From positions 1 through 44,372 of the forward strand of contig NZ_KE384420.1 of assembly GCF_000425625.1 (NCBI RefSeq): DNA of 44,372 nucleotides, written 5' to 3'. The translations under genes and the position numbers were made by a program. The notes under the pieces were generated by a model that saw only the letters and a program-made list of their open reading frames with translations, ran no database searches and was not told the DNA's origin. Positions 1 through 13,415 of the stretch are shown here, one piece after another. Positions within the stretch are counted from its first letter, which is position 1. Every line of letters starts with the position of its first letter. Source of the DNA: Stutzerimonas azotifigens DSM 17556 (GTDB lineage: Bacteria; Pseudomonadota; Gammaproteobacteria; Pseudomonadales; Pseudomonadaceae).

Positions 1-334
<334 letters not shown>

Positions 335-695
335 CATTGAAATCCAGGCGCGCCTGCTCCAGCGCTTCGAAACTCTCGTAAATCGGCAGCTTATCCAACA
401 TCTCCCGCCGGAGCTTCCAGTTTCCGGCCGGCAGGCGCTCCCGCGGCTGAATCGTATCCACCCCGATCTTGTGGCTTTCCGGCCGATGATCGCCGACGTT
501 CTTCTCGATGGCTGCCTCGATCCATTGCCACTTCGAAAACTGTTGGTCTTCTGTAACCAGCCGGAAGGGAACGGGATAGAGGCGGATCAAGTTTCCGTTG
601 GCGTCCATCCCAGCGACACAGGACGTCTCCATGTATGTCGCACTGGGTGAGGGATAGGTCTTACATAGGATGAGTATGCGAGCTTTCCTTCTCAT

Positions 696-891
696 AGCGC
701 CCCAAATCCTTTTGGTTAGTTCGCTAATTTAGCGAGGTGGCTACGGTATGGCCAAGGTACTCAAGGTCTCGTTTGGCTGAGTATTGAAGAATATCGCCAT
801 GCAGAGGACACAGCGGTCGGCTCAGTACGAGCCGGCGACGGCCCGTACAGGCTTTGTTCCTGACGATCAGTGTAGAGCGTGCCTAAATCGA
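696..891. other. Intergenic region between glmS 3' end and the truncated gene
   Basis: No gene is seen here. Besides the palindrome at 721-735 there is an imperfect hairpin at 825-848 (stem GTACGAGCCG, loop GCGA, one mismatch) downstream of glmS. No U-run follows it on the minus strand, so it is only a weak terminator candidate for the glmS transcript. Confidence 0.35.
721..735. promoter_or_regulatory. 15-bp palindrome, candidate operator upstream of the truncated gene
   Basis: TCGCTAA-T-TTAGCGA is a perfect inverted repeat with a one-base centre. It lies 26 bases before the start of the truncated gene at 297-695, where a promoter would be expected. A dimeric repressor site is the simplest reading. 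No regulator gene is adjacent in this window. Confidence 0.4.
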
Positions 892-2727
892 TTACTCCAC
901 CGTCACCGACTTGGCCAGGTTGCGCGGCTGGTCGACGTCGGTGCCGCGCAGCACGGCGACGTGGTACGACAGCAGCTGCAGCGGCACGGTGTAGAGGATC
1001 GGCGAGAGCACGTCGTGGATGTGCGGCATCTTCACCAGCAGCGTGCCCTCGCCGTTCTCGATGCCGGCCTCGCGGTCGGCGAACACGATCAGCTCGCCGC
1101 CGCGCGCGCGGACTTCCTGCAGGTTGGACTTGAGCTTCTCCAGCAGCTCGTTGTTCGGCGCCACCGTCACCACCGGCATGTGCGCATCCACCAGCGCCAG
1201 CGGGCCGTGCTTGAGCTCGCCGGCCGGATAGGCCTCGGCGTGGATGTAGGAAATCTCCTTGAGCTTCAGCGCCCCTTCCATGGCCACCGGGTATTGCTCG
1301 CCGCGGCCGAGGAACAGCGTGTGCTGCTTCTCGGCGAAGTGCTCGGCCACCTCCTCGATGCGCGGGTCCATGGCCAGCGCCTCGCCAAGACGGGTCGGTA
1401 GCCGCCGCAATTCCTCCACCAGAGTGCGTTCGAGCTCGCCGTCGAGGGTCCCGCGTACACGGCCGAGGGACAGGGTCAGCAGCAGCAGGCCGACCAGCTG
1501 GGTGGTGAAGGCCTTGGTCGAGGCGACGCCGATCTCCGGGCCGGCCTGGGTCAGCAGGGTCAGGTCGGACTCGCGCACCAGCGAGCTGGTGCCGACGTTG
1601 CAGATCGCCAGGCTGGCCAGGTAGCCGGCGGCCTTGGCATTGCGCAGCGCGGCCAGAGTGTCGGCGGTCTCCCCGGACTGCGAGATGGTGACGAACAGGG
1701 TGTCGGGCTGGACCACCACCTTGCGGTAGCGGAACTCGCTGGCGACCTCGACCTGGCACGGCAGCCCGGCCAGCGCCTCCAGCCAGTAACGCGCAACCAT
1801 CCCGGCGTGGTAGCTGGTGCCGCAGGCGACGATCTGCACGTTGCGGACCCGGGCGAACAGCTCGGCGGCCTGCGGGCCGAAGGCCTGGGGCAGCACCTGG
1901 TCGGCACCGAGCCGGTTTTCCAGGGCGCGCTGCACGACCTTCGGCTGCTCGTGGATCTCCTTGAGCATGAAGTGACGGAACTCGCCCTTGTCCGCCGCTT
2001 CGGCGCCTTCGTGGTACTGCACCGGCTCGCGCTGCACCGGCACGCCGGTCACGTCCCAGATGCGCACGGCATCGCGGCGGATTTCGGCGATGTCGCCCTC
2101 CTCCAGGTACAGGAAGCGGTCGGTGACCTGGCGCAGGGCAAGCTGGTCGGAGGCGAGGAAGTTCTCGCCGAGGCCGAGCCCGATCACCAGCGGGCTGCCG
2201 CTGCGCGCGGCGAGGATACGGTCCGGCTGGCGCGTGCTGATGACCGCCAGGCCATAGGCGCCGTGCAGTTCCTTCACCGCCGCCTGCAGCGCTGCGGCGA
2301 GGTCGCCGAGGGCGTCGAGCTTCTGGCGCAGCAGGTGCACGATGACCTCGGTGTCGGTATCCGAGGTGAATTCGTAGCCCTCGGCCTGCAGGCGCCGGCG
2401 CAGCGCCTCGTGATTCTCGATGATGCCGTTGTGCACCACCGCCAGCTCGTTGCCGGACAGGTGCGGATGGGCGTTGCGCTCGCAGGGCGCGCCATGGGTG
2501 GCCCAGCGCGTGTGGGCGATGCCGAGTCTCCCGCCGAGCTCGGTTTCGCGCAGGGCCTGTTCCAGCTCGGCGACCTTGCCGCTACGCCGCAGCCGCTGCA
2601 GCTGCCCGGCGGCATCCAGCACCGCCAGTCCGGCGCTGTCGTAGCCGCGGTATTCCAGGCGCTTGAGGCCTTCGAGCAGGATGGCGGTGATGTTGCGCTC
2701 GGCGACGGCGCCTACGATGCCACACAT
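892..2727 (-). CDS. glmS: Glutamine-fructose-6-phosphate aminotransferase (isomerizing)
   Basis: GlmS makes glucosamine-6-phosphate from fructose-6-phosphate and glutamine, the first committed step to UDP-GlcNAc for peptidoglycan and LPS. The protein is 611 residues (E. coli 609). I chose the ATG at 2727 because the sequence then starts MCGIVGAV, leaving Cys as the N-terminal nucleophile after Met removal; an upstream in-frame TTG would bury it. The glutaminase domain fills about the first 240 residues ([19 protein letters not shown]). Two SIS domains follow ([22 protein letters not shown]), with the C-terminal end at NLAKSVTVE. The start lies 11 bases after the DeoR-family gene, and glmU is further upstream, so co-transcription is likely. 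No glmS ribozyme-type leader fits in the 11-base gap. Confidence 0.97.
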   Translation of the reverse strand: MCGIVGAVAERNITAILLEGLKRLEYRGYDSAGLAVLDAAGQLQRLRRSGKVAELEQALRETELGGRLGIAHTRWATHGAPCERNAHPHLSGNELAVVHNGIIENHEALRRRLQAEGYEFTSDTDTEVIVHLLRQKLDALGDLAAALQAAVKELHGAYGLAVISTRQPDRILAARSGSPLVIGLGLGENFLASDQLALRQVTDRFLYLEEGDIAEIRRDAVRIWDVTGVPVQREPVQYHEGAEAADKGEFRHFMLKEIHEQPKVVQRALENRLGADQVLPQAFGPQAAELFARVRNVQIVACGTSYHAGMVARYWLEALAGLPCQVEVASEFRYRKVVVQPDTLFVTISQSGETADTLAALRNAKAAGYLASLAICNVGTSSLVRESDLTLLTQAGPEIGVASTKAFTTQLVGLLLLTLSLGRVRGTLDGELERTLVEELRRLPTRLGEALAMDPRIEEVAEHFAEKQHTLFLGRGEQYPVAMEGALKLKEISYIHAEAYPAGELKHGPLALVDAHMPVVTVAPNNELLEKLKSNLQEVRARGGELIVFADREAGIENGEGTLLVKMPHIHDVLSPILYTVPLQLLSYHVAVLRGTDVDQPRNLAKSVTVE

Positions 2728-2738
2728 GAGCAAGTCTC

Positions 2739-3512
2739 CTATGGATGGGCGGCCGCGGCGCAGATCAGCCTGACGCCGCGGGCCTGGATGCGATCGCGGG
2801 CCTCGTCGGCCAGGCGCTCGTCGGTGATGAGGGTGTTGATGCTGCTCCAGGGCAGCTCCAGGTTGGGAATGCGTCGGCCGATCTTGTCCGATTCGGCGAG
2901 CACGATCACCTCGCGCGCCACCTCGGCCATGACCCGCGACAGATCCAGCAGTTCGTTGAAGGTGGTGGTGCCACGCTCCAGGTCGATGCCGTCGGCGCCG
3001 ATGAACAGCTGGTCGAAATCGTAGGAGCGCAGCACCTGCTCGGCGACCTGGCCCTGGAAGGATTCCGAATGCGGATCCCAGGTACCGCCGGTCATCAGCA
3101 GCGCCGGCTCGTGCTCCAGTTCGCGCAGGGCGTTGGCCACGTTCAGCGAGTTGGTCATGACCACCAGCCCGGGCTTGCGGCCGAGTTCCGGAACCATGGC
3201 GGCGGTGGTGCTGCCGCTGTCGAGGATGATCCGCGCGTGCTCGCGGATGCAGCCGACCGCGGCGCGGGCGATGCCCAGCTTGAAGGGCGAGACCGGCTGC
3301 GTGCCGTCGGCGATGAGCTCCTGCGGCAACGGCACCGCGCCACCGTAGCGGCGCAGCAGCAGGCCGTTCTTCTCCAGCGCGTTGAGGTCCTTGCGGATGG
3401 TGACCTCGGACGTAGCAAACTCGCGGGCGAGCGCTTCGACGCTCACCTCGCCCTGCTCGGCGAGCCTGGCGAGAATGGCGTGACGGCGCTGCGGCGTGTT
3501 TCGCTTCGACAT
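2739..3512 (-). CDS. DeoR/GlpR-family transcriptional regulator (GlmR-like)
   Basis: This is a 257-residue sugar-metabolism repressor type. The N-terminal winged helix spans about residues 8-60 ([18 protein letters not shown], then [26 protein letters not shown]). A DeoR C-terminal sensor domain follows with [11 protein letters not shown] and [18 protein letters not shown], which binds sugar phosphates in this family. The ATG at 3512 gives the usual [13 protein letters not shown] start; an extension to 3575 would have no family support. It sits between glmU and glmS, as in many pseudomonads, so it probably senses an amino-sugar phosphate and controls glmS and/or itself; that is inference. A good inverted repeat lies directly upstream at 3519-3552. 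Confidence 0.88.
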   Translation of the reverse strand: MSKRNTPQRRHAILARLAEQGEVSVEALAREFATSEVTIRKDLNALEKNGLLLRRYGGAVPLPQELIADGTQPVSPFKLGIARAAVGCIREHARIILDSGSTTAAMVPELGRKPGLVVMTNSLNVANALRELEHEPALLMTGGTWDPHSESFQGQVAEQVLRSYDFDQLFIGADGIDLERGTTTFNELLDLSRVMAEVAREVIVLAESDKIGRRIPNLELPWSSINTLITDERLADEARDRIQARGVRLICAAAAHP

Positions 3513-3518
3513 CGTTAG

Positions 3519-3552
3519 TTTCGATTCGTAAGTTGATAGGCGCGAATCAAAA
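3519..3552. promoter_or_regulatory. Candidate operator of the DeoR-family regulator
   Basis: The arms TTTCGATTCG (3519-3528) and CGAATCAAAA (3543-3552) are inverted with 9 of 10 bases complementary and a 14-base spacer. They lie 6-40 bases before the regulator start. TTCG-rich inverted or direct repeats are typical DeoR-family sites, so autoregulation of the regulator-glmS unit is a reasonable inference. Confidence 0.5.
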
Positions 3553-3583
3553 CATAACGAAGGGATGGGCTGCAAGTGCCCCT

Positions 3584-3631
3584 GGTGGGCTGAAGCCCAC
3601 CCTACGGGACACCGACCTTCGTAGGGTGGGC
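3584..3631. repeat. Palindromic intergenic repeat (GTAGGGTGGGC type)
   Basis: Two nested inverted repeats are present: GGTGGGCT-GA-AGCCCACC (3584-3601) and a perfect 12-bp pair GCCCACCCTACG (3595-3606) / CGTAGGGTGGGC (3620-3631). A further ACCCACC copy follows at about 3650. The GTAGGGTGGGC motif recurs between genes in many proteobacterial genomes. Here it sits between glmU and the DeoR-family gene, where the RNA hairpin could terminate, attenuate or stabilise the message. Confidence 0.7.
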
Positions 3632-3697
3632 CGGGCGAGGCTCCGCTTCAACCCACCATCCAATCCCCCGTCAGACACGGGCGATCCCGTTCGCGGC

Positions 3698-5065
3698 TCA
3701 GACCGGCTTCTTCTTCACCGGCCGCTTCCAGCCCTCGATGTTGCGCTGACGCGCGCGGCCCACCGCCAGGGTGTCGGCCGGGACGTCGCCGGTGATCACC
3801 GAGCCGGCGCCGGTGGTGGCGCCGGCGCCGAGCGTGACCGGCGCCACCAGCGCGCTGTTCGAGCCGATGAAGACGTCTTCGCCGAGTTCGGTGCGGTGCT
3901 TGTTGGCGCCGTCGTAGTTGCAGGTGATGGTGCCGGCGCCGATGTTGCTGCGGGCGCCGATGCGGGCGTCGCCGAGATAGCTCAGGTGGCCGGCCTTGGC
4001 GCCCTCGCCGAGGCGGGCGTTCTTCAGCTCGACGAAGTTGCCGACGTGTGCCCGGGCCCCCAGCACGGTGCCCGGCCGCAGCCGTGCGAACGGACCGCAG
4101 TCGGCCCCCTCGCCCAGCTCGGCGCCTTCCAGGTGACTGTTGGCCTTGACCACGGCGCCGCGGCGCAGGGTGCTGTCGCGCACCACGCAGTTCGGACCGA
4201 TCTGCACGCCGTCCTCGATGACCACCCGGCCTTCGAGGATGACGTTGACGTCGATGACCACGTCGCGTCCGACGCTGACCTCGCCGCGCAGGTCGAAGCG
4301 CGCCGGATCCAGCAGGGTCACGCCCTGGGCCATCAGCCGCCGCGCGCTGCGCTGCTGGTAATGACGCTCGAGCTCGGCCAGCTGCATGCGGTCGTTGGCG
4401 CCCTGCACCTCCATCGCCGCCTGCGGCTGCTCGGTGGCCACCACCAGCCCGTCGGCCACCGCCATGGCGATCACGTCGGTCAGGTAGTACTCGCCCTGCA
4501 CGTTGTCGTTCGAAAGCCGCTGCAGCCAGCCGGCCAGGCGCTCGCCGGGTACCGCCAGGATGCCGGTGTTGCCCTCGCGGATCCGCCGCTGTTCGGGCGA
4601 GGCGTCCTTGTGCTCGACGATCGCCTGCACCTGCCCGTCCGTGCCGCGAACGATGCGCCCGTAGCCGGTGGGGTCGTCCAGCTCGACGGTGAGCAGGGCG
4701 ATCTGCCGAGGGCCGACCCTGGCCAGCAGGCGCTCCAGGGTCTGCGTCTCGATCAGCGGCACGTCGCCGTAGAGGATCAGCACGCGTTCGGCGTCCAGCC
4801 CCGGCAGCGCCTGGGCCACGGCATGGCCGGTGCCCAGCTGCTCGGCCTGCAGGAAGAAGCCTAGGTCCGGGGCGTCCAGCCGCTCGCGAACCTGTTCGGC
4901 ACCGTGCCCGACCACCACGCGGATGCCGCCGGGCGCCAGCTCGCGCGCGGTGTCGAGCACGTGCCCGAGCATGGGCTTGCCGGCGACGGGGTGGAGCACC
5001 TTGGGCAGGGCCGAGCGCATGCGGGTACCCTGGCCGGCGGCGAGAACGATGACTTCGAGGCTCAT
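3698..5065 (-). CDS. glmU: Bifunctional N-acetylglucosamine-1-P uridyltransferase / glucosamine-1-P acetyltransferase
   Basis: GlmU carries out the last two steps to UDP-GlcNAc: acetylation of GlcN-1-P, then uridylyl transfer. The 455 residues match the usual length (E. coli 456). The N-terminal nucleotidyltransferase domain shows [20 protein letters not shown] at residues 6-25, the sugar-nucleotide motif, and [11 protein letters not shown] near residue 100. The C-terminal part from about residue 250 is a left-handed beta-helix of hexapeptide repeats. It includes [17 protein letters not shown], which holds the acetyltransferase and acetyl-CoA site. It lies upstream of the DeoR-family gene and glmS on the same strand, 185 bases from the former, and downstream of the atp terminator. 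Confidence 0.97.
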   Translation of the reverse strand: MSLEVIVLAAGQGTRMRSALPKVLHPVAGKPMLGHVLDTARELAPGGIRVVVGHGAEQVRERLDAPDLGFFLQAEQLGTGHAVAQALPGLDAERVLILYGDVPLIETQTLERLLARVGPRQIALLTVELDDPTGYGRIVRGTDGQVQAIVEHKDASPEQRRIREGNTGILAVPGERLAGWLQRLSNDNVQGEYYLTDVIAMAVADGLVVATEQPQAAMEVQGANDRMQLAELERHYQQRSARRLMAQGVTLLDPARFDLRGEVSVGRDVVIDVNVILEGRVVIEDGVQIGPNCVVRDSTLRRGAVVKANSHLEGAELGEGADCGPFARLRPGTVLGARAHVGNFVELKNARLGEGAKAGHLSYLGDARIGARSNIGAGTITCNYDGANKHRTELGEDVFIGSNSALVAPVTLGAGATTGAGSVITGDVPADTLAVGRARQRNIEGWKRPVKKKPV

Positions 5066-5195
5066 GCAGAAACTCCGTTGGTGACCCGGGAAAAGGCCGG
5101 TGCATTGGCGTGGCCGGGCGTCGGCCTGAAAGGCGGAATTCTAGCGGGGAGCGCCACCGGCCCGAAACCGCCGGCTACCCGATGGCTGCCGACGG

Positions 5196-5229
5196 GCGAA
5201 AAAGAAAAGGGCAGCCGAAGCTGCCCTTT
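5196..5229 (-). terminator. Intrinsic terminator of the atp operon
   Basis: On the minus strand a 10-bp stem (AAAGGGCAGC/GCTGCCCTTT, 5206-5229) with a TTCG loop is followed by a T-rich tail (TTCTTTTTC). It starts 17 bases after the atpC stop codon. The shape is a standard Rho-independent terminator, and its UUCG tetraloop is an especially stable one. Confidence 0.92.
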
Positions 5230-5246
5230 CCTTGTGACGCGATCGC

Positions 5247-5672
5247 TCAGCGCTTGGCCTGGCGACGCAACTGCTGGATGGTCCGCAGCTGGGCCGCGGC
5301 TTCGGCGAGCTGCGCCGAGGCGGCGCCGTAGTTGAACTCGGACCCCTTGGCGTTGAGCGCCTTTTCCGCGGCCTGGACCGCTTCCTGGGCCGCCGCCTCG
5401 TCGAGGTCGCCGGCACGCAGCGCGGTGTCGGCCAGGACCTTCACCATGCTCGGCTGCACTTCGAGGAAGCCGCCGGAGATGTAGTACACCTCCTCTTCGC
5501 CACCCTGCTTGACCAGACGGATCGGGCCCGGACGCAGGTCGGTGAGCAACGGCGCATGGCCCGGCGCGATCCCCAGATCGCCGAGGAAGCCATGGGCGAT
5601 GACCATCTCGACCAGACCCGAGAAGATTTCACCTTCGGCGCTGACGATATCGCAATGGACTGACATAGCCAT
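5247..5672 (-). CDS. atpC: F1Fo ATP synthase subunit epsilon
   Basis: Epsilon is the central-stalk subunit that couples gamma rotation to the ring and inhibits ATP hydrolysis. The protein is 141 residues; the N-terminal beta-sandwich ([33 protein letters not shown]) occupies about residues 1-85 and an alanine-rich helical hairpin completes it. I chose ATG 5672 (MAMSVHCDI) with GTGAGG upstream; an ATG-less extension to 5684 adds four residues without support. It is the last gene of the operon. An unusually long 144-base gap separates it from atpD. Confidence 0.96.
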   Translation of the reverse strand: MAMSVHCDIVSAEGEIFSGLVEMVIAHGFLGDLGIAPGHAPLLTDLRPGPIRLVKQGGEEEVYYISGGFLEVQPSMVKVLADTALRAGDLDEAAAQEAVQAAEKALNAKGSEFNYGAASAQLAEAAAQLRTIQQLRRQAKR

Positions 5673-5816
5673 ATCTAACCTCACGTATCGGCCCGTCGAC
5701 CCGGCCCTTGCGCCTGCCCTGCGGTGCGTGGCCAGGGCCCTGGAGCCCCATCACGCCGCATGACCGGCCGACCGTACTGGCGGACGAACCGCGGCGCCCG
5801 TCGCCGGGCGCACGGA
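5673..5816. other. atpD-atpC intergenic spacer with a 12-bp palindrome
   Basis: The 144-base gap is GC-rich and holds the perfect palindrome CCAGGGCCCTGG (5732-5743), which could fold in the mRNA. I see no ORF. It is the longest gap within the atp operon and may tune epsilon synthesis relative to beta; that is inference. Confidence 0.4.
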
Positions 5817-7223
<1,407 letters not shown>

Positions 7224-8084
7224 TTAAACCGCGGCTGCGCCGCCAACGATTTCGGAAATTTCCTGGGTGATCGCCGCCTGGCGGGCCTTGTTGTAGACCA
7301 GCTGAAGCTCGTTGATCAGTTCGCCGGCGTTGTCGGTGGCGTTCTTCATCGCGATCATCCGCGCCGCCTGCTCGGCCGCGTTGTTCTCGACCACCGCCTG
7401 GTACACCTGCGACTCCACGTAGCGCACCATCAGGCCCTCGAGCAGCTGCTTGGCGTCGGGTTCGTACAGGTAGTCCCAGTGGTGCTGAAGCTCCTGGCTC
7501 TCGTCGGCGACCAGCGGAACCAGCTGCTCGACGGTGGGCTTCTGCGTCATGGTGTTGACGAACTTGTTCGAGACCACGTACAGGCGATCGATGCGACCTT
7601 CGAGATAGGCGTCGAGCATCACCTTGATGCTGCCGATCAGATCGCCGATCGACGGGGCCTCGCCCAGGTGGCTAATCGCCGCGACGACGTTGCCGCCGAA
7701 GCTGCGGAAGAACGAAGCACCCTTGCTGCCGATCACCGCCAGGTCGATTTCCACCGAGCGCTCGCGCTGAACGCCCATGTCCTTGACCAGCACCTTGAAC
7801 AGGTTGGTGTTCAGGCCGCCGGCCAGGCCGCGATCGGAGGTCACCACGATATAGCCGACGCGCTTGACCTCACGCTCGACCATGAACGGGTGCCGGTACT
7901 CCGGGTTGGCGTTGGCCAGGTGGCCGATCACCTGCCGGATGCGCTCGGCGTAGGGACGGCTGGCCGCCATGCGCATCTGGGCCTTGCGCATCTTGCTGAC
8001 CGCCACCTTTTCCATGGCGCTGGTGATCTTTTGCGTGCTTTTGATGCTCGCAATCTTGCTGCGAATCTCTTTTGCGCCTGCCAT
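7224..8084 (-). CDS. atpG: F1Fo ATP synthase subunit gamma
   Basis: Gamma is the rotating central shaft linking the c-ring to catalytic changes in beta. The protein is 286 residues. The N-terminal helix ([20 protein letters not shown]) and C-terminal helix ([22 protein letters not shown]) form the coiled-coil axle, and both match the family strongly. The central Rossmann-like part includes [16 protein letters not shown]. It is 51 bases from atpA and 30 from atpD. Confidence 0.98.
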   Translation of the reverse strand: MAGAKEIRSKIASIKSTQKITSAMEKVAVSKMRKAQMRMAASRPYAERIRQVIGHLANANPEYRHPFMVEREVKRVGYIVVTSDRGLAGGLNTNLFKVLVKDMGVQRERSVEIDLAVIGSKGASFFRSFGGNVVAAISHLGEAPSIGDLIGSIKVMLDAYLEGRIDRLYVVSNKFVNTMTQKPTVEQLVPLVADESQELQHHWDYLYEPDAKQLLEGLMVRYVESQVYQAVVENNAAEQAARMIAMKNATDNAGELINELQLVYNKARQAAITQEISEIVGGAAAV

Positions 8085-8135
8085 TTCACACCTTTCGGGT
8101 TAGCAGGCGGGCGTCACCGGGACGCCCGCTGCGGC

Positions 8136-9680
<1,545 letters not shown>

Positions 9681-9701
9681 TGCTCTGCTGCCCCTTCAAA
9701 C

Positions 9702-10238
9702 TCAAGATTTCAACGCTTCGGCCAGTTTCGCGAGCTTGCCGCGAACCGAGCCATCGATAACCAGGTCGCCGGCGCGGATCACGACACCACCGATGAGGGC
9801 GGGGTCTTCCGCGGCGTGCAGACGCACTTCCCGGCTGAGCCGTGCGCTGAGAACCTTGGCGAGTTTGTCTTGCTGTTCTGCGCTCAATGCGAAGGCACTG
9901 GTCACTTCGACGTCCACCGACCTCTCCTGCTCGGCCTTGTATAGCTCGAACAGCTCGGAGATCTCGGGCAGCAGCGCCAGGCGCTCATTCTCTGCCAGTA
10001 CGTGGATGAAGTTCTGTGCCTGGGCGTCGAACTCGTTGCCGCACACCTCGATGAAGGCGCCGGCTTTCTCTGCACTCGTCAGACGCGGGGCCTTGAGCAC
10101 TTGCTGCATGCGGTCGTCTTTGGCAACCGCCGCAGCCAGGCCGAGCATGGCCGACCAGGAGGCCAGCTGCTGATGGGCCTGGGCGTACTCGAAAGCAGCC
10201 TTGGCGTAAGGTCGGGCCAGCGTGGTCAGTTCTGCCAT
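9702..10238 (-). CDS. atpH: F1Fo ATP synthase subunit delta
   Basis: Delta sits on top of F1 and joins it to the peripheral stalk b subunits. The protein is 178 residues. The helical N-terminal domain ([15 protein letters not shown]) binds alpha, and the C-terminal domain carries the family signature ([20 protein letters not shown]). It starts 12 bases after atpF, consistent with coupled translation. Confidence 0.97.
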   Translation of the reverse strand: MAELTTLARPYAKAAFEYAQAHQQLASWSAMLGLAAAVAKDDRMQQVLKAPRLTSAEKAGAFIEVCGNEFDAQAQNFIHVLAENERLALLPEISELFELYKAEQERSVDVEVTSAFALSAEQQDKLAKVLSARLSREVRLHAAEDPALIGGVVIRAGDLVIDGSVRGKLAKLAEALKS

Positions 10239-10250
10239 GATCGCCCTCGC

Positions 10251-10721
10251 TTAGATTTCGGCAGCCAGTTTATCAACCAGCTCCGCGTGCGCGTTTCGAT
10301 CGATAGTGGCACCCAGGATCTTCTCGGCACCGCCGACGGCCAGCACGCCCACCTGGGCCCGCAGGGCGTCCTTGACGCTGTTGAGTTCCTGTTCGATCTC
10401 GGCCTGAGCCTGAGCCTTGATGCGGTCGCCTTCGCCACGGGCCTGTTCACGGGCCTCTTCGACGATCTGGTTCGCGCGCTTCTTGGCCTGCTCGATGATT
10501 TCGGCTGCCTGAGCCTTCGCTTCGCGCAGTTGCTCGCCCACTTTTTCCTGGGCCAGCTCCAGATCACGATTTGCGCGGTTGGCAGCGTCCAGGCCGTCCG
10601 CAATCTTCTTCTGGCGCTCGCGCAGAGCCGTGATGACCGGAGGCCACACGAACTTCATGCAGAACAGCACGAAGATGAAGAAGGCAACGGACTGGCCAAT
10701 CAGGGTTGCATTAATGTTCAC
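10251..10721 (-). CDS. atpF: F1Fo ATP synthase subunit b
   Basis: Subunit b forms the dimeric peripheral stalk that holds alpha3beta3 still against the rotating ring. The protein is 156 residues, the same as E. coli. One N-terminal membrane segment (about residues 5-27, [20 protein letters not shown]) is followed by a long charged helix rich in Ala, Glu, Gln and Lys that makes the right-handed coiled coil. The start [10 protein letters not shown] is the conserved one. Confidence 0.97.
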   Translation of the reverse strand: MNINATLIGQSVAFFIFVLFCMKFVWPPVITALRERQKKIADGLDAANRANRDLELAQEKVGEQLREAKAQAAEIIEQAKKRANQIVEEAREQARGEGDRIKAQAQAEIEQELNSVKDALRAQVGVLAVGGAEKILGATIDRNAHAELVDKLAAEI

Positions 10722-10778
10722 GCCAACACCTCGCTCGTTCGTTGTCCGTCAAACCATTCCACCCAGAGGAGGAATGGC

Positions 10779-11081
<303 letters not shown>

Positions 11082-11089
11082 CTAAAGGA

Positions 11090-11974
<885 letters not shown>

Positions 11975-12388
11975 TCAATTCGTAATTCTTCTCTTCACCA
12001 GCAGGGGTGAGAACCAGCCGACCGCCTGGGTCAGCAGGAAGACCCCGAACACGGCCAGCGCGTCCAGCGGCTTCACCCCTGCAAACGTCAGCGCGAACAG
12101 CACTGCCGTGAGAACCAGTTTTCCCGCTTCGCCGGCGTAGAACGACCGGACGATGCTCTGTGCCGCGCGGGCGCCGCTGAAGCGGAACGCCTTGCGGGCG
12201 AAATAGAGATTGGGCAGGAAGGCGATCATCCCTCCGCACAACCCCGAGTAGCCCGCTACCGATCCCTGCCACAGCCACAACCCGAGCGGCGTCGCGAGCG
12301 CGACGCCCAGCTGGACCATGAGCACGGGAAACACCGGGAGACGATGGAAGGGCAGGCGGTTTGGCGTGCGTGCGTCCAACGTCTGCAT
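11975..12388 (-). CDS. atpI: ATP synthase protein I
   Basis: AtpI is a small membrane protein thought to help c-ring assembly. The 137 residues contain about four hydrophobic segments, with GYSGLCGGMIAFLPNLYFA and FRFSGARAAQSIVRSFYAGE as the recognisable core, then LTAVLFALTFAGVKPLDALA. The start is uncertain: ATG 12388 (MQTLDARTPNRLPFHR) is preferred because related proteins begin there, but GAGGGA lies almost on top of it, and an in-frame TTG at 12409 is possible. It is the first gene of the operon, just after the promoter at 12451-12479. Confidence 0.9.
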   Translation of the reverse strand: MQTLDARTPNRLPFHRLPVFPVLMVQLGVALATPLGLWLWQGSVAGYSGLCGGMIAFLPNLYFARKAFRFSGARAAQSIVRSFYAGEAGKLVLTAVLFALTFAGVKPLDALAVFGVFLLTQAVGWFSPLLVKRRITN

Positions 12389-12450
12389 TCCCTCGATAGA
12401 TCCTGGCAATGATCGCTTGGCATGCTTTATGCCCGCGAAAATGCGCGCAG

Positions 12451-12479
12451 AGTATAGGTTTGCTGACGGGGCGGTTCAA
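12451..12479 (-). promoter_or_regulatory. Sigma70 promoter of the atp operon
   Basis: Read on the minus strand, TTGAAC (12479-12474) and TATACT (12456-12451) are separated by exactly 17 bases. This is a near-consensus housekeeping promoter, and transcription would start near 12444, about 56 bases before atpI. It lies between parB and atpI, so the atp genes need not depend on read-through from par. Confidence 0.85.
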
Positions 12480-12533
12480 CCTGCCGGTAGTGAATTCCGA
12501 CTGCCCGCTACACGGCAAACATGTGCAATTGTT

Positions 12534-13406
12534 TCAGCGAATATGCGCGAGCACGCCCTGCAGTTCGTCGAGGGAACTGTAGCGGATCACCAGCTGCCCC
12601 TTGCCCTTGCGCCCGTGGCGGATCTGCACCGGCGAGCCCAGGCGCTCGGCCAGCCGCTGTTCCAGGCGGGTGATGTCGGGGTCGGCAGCGGGCTTGGCCA
12701 CCGGTGTTTCCTTGGCATTGAGCCACTGCCGGACGAGGGCCTCGGTCTGCCGCACGGTCAGACCCTGTGCGACAACATGCCGCGCGCCCTCGACCTGCCG
12801 TTCCGCCGGCAGCCCGAGCAGTGCGCGGGCATGGCCCATCTCCAGGTCGCCATGGGAGAGCAGGGTCTTGATCTCGTCCGGCAGGGCGATCAGGCGCAGC
12901 AGGTTGCTCACCGTCACCCGCGACTTGCCCACCGCGTCGGCGACCTGCTGCTGGGTGAGCTGGAATTCCTGCTGCAGGCGCTGCAGGGCGAAGGCCTCCT
13001 CGATCGGGTTGAGGTCCTCGCGCTGGATGTTCTCGATCAGCGCCATGGCGATGGCGGCCTCGTCCGGCACCTCGCGCACCAGCGCCGGGATGCTGTCCAG
13101 CCCGGCCAGCTGGCTGGCGCGCCAGCGGCGTTCGCCGGCGATGATCTCGAAGCGGTTGCCGGCCAGCGGCCGGACCACGATCGGCTGCATCAGGCCCTGG
13201 GCCTTGATCGAGGCCGCCAGCTCTTCCAGCGCGGTCGGATCCATGTCGCGCCGCGGCTGGTACTTGCCGCGCTGGACGCGTTCGATCGGCAGATGCTGCA
13301 GCTCGCGCGTGTCGGCCTTGGCGGCCTCCTCCTGCATGGCCGTGACGGTCGTGCCGCCCAGCAGGGCATCGAGCCCGCGGCCCAGGCCTCTTTTCTTCGT
13401 CGCCAT
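12534..13406 (-). CDS. parB: Chromosome partitioning protein ParB
   Basis: ParB is the CTP-dependent clamp that loads at parS and spreads, marking the origin for segregation by ParA. The protein is 290 residues. The N-terminal KKRGLGRGLDALLG motif is the ParA-interacting part. The CTPase/ParB core shows EIIAGERRWRASQLAGL and AIAMALIENIQREDLNPIEE. The helix-turn-helix region is around LTQQQVADAVGKSRVTVSN, and a C-terminal dimerisation domain ends the protein. Its ATG lies 9 bases after parA. Matching parS-type sites occur at 25305, 24675 and possibly 36971. Confidence 0.97.
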   Translation of the reverse strand: MATKKRGLGRGLDALLGGTTVTAMQEEAAKADTRELQHLPIERVQRGKYQPRRDMDPTALEELAASIKAQGLMQPIVVRPLAGNRFEIIAGERRWRASQLAGLDSIPALVREVPDEAAIAMALIENIQREDLNPIEEAFALQRLQQEFQLTQQQVADAVGKSRVTVSNLLRLIALPDEIKTLLSHGDLEMGHARALLGLPAERQVEGARHVVAQGLTVRQTEALVRQWLNAKETPVAKPAADPDITRLEQRLAERLGSPVQIRHGRKGKGQLVIRYSSLDELQGVLAHIR

Positions 13407-13415
13407 CGGGATTCC

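Noticed and set aside
2728..2738. glmS riboswitch/ribozyme upstream of glmS
   Set aside because: The gap to the preceding gene is only 11 bases; that RNA is mainly from Gram-positive bacteria.
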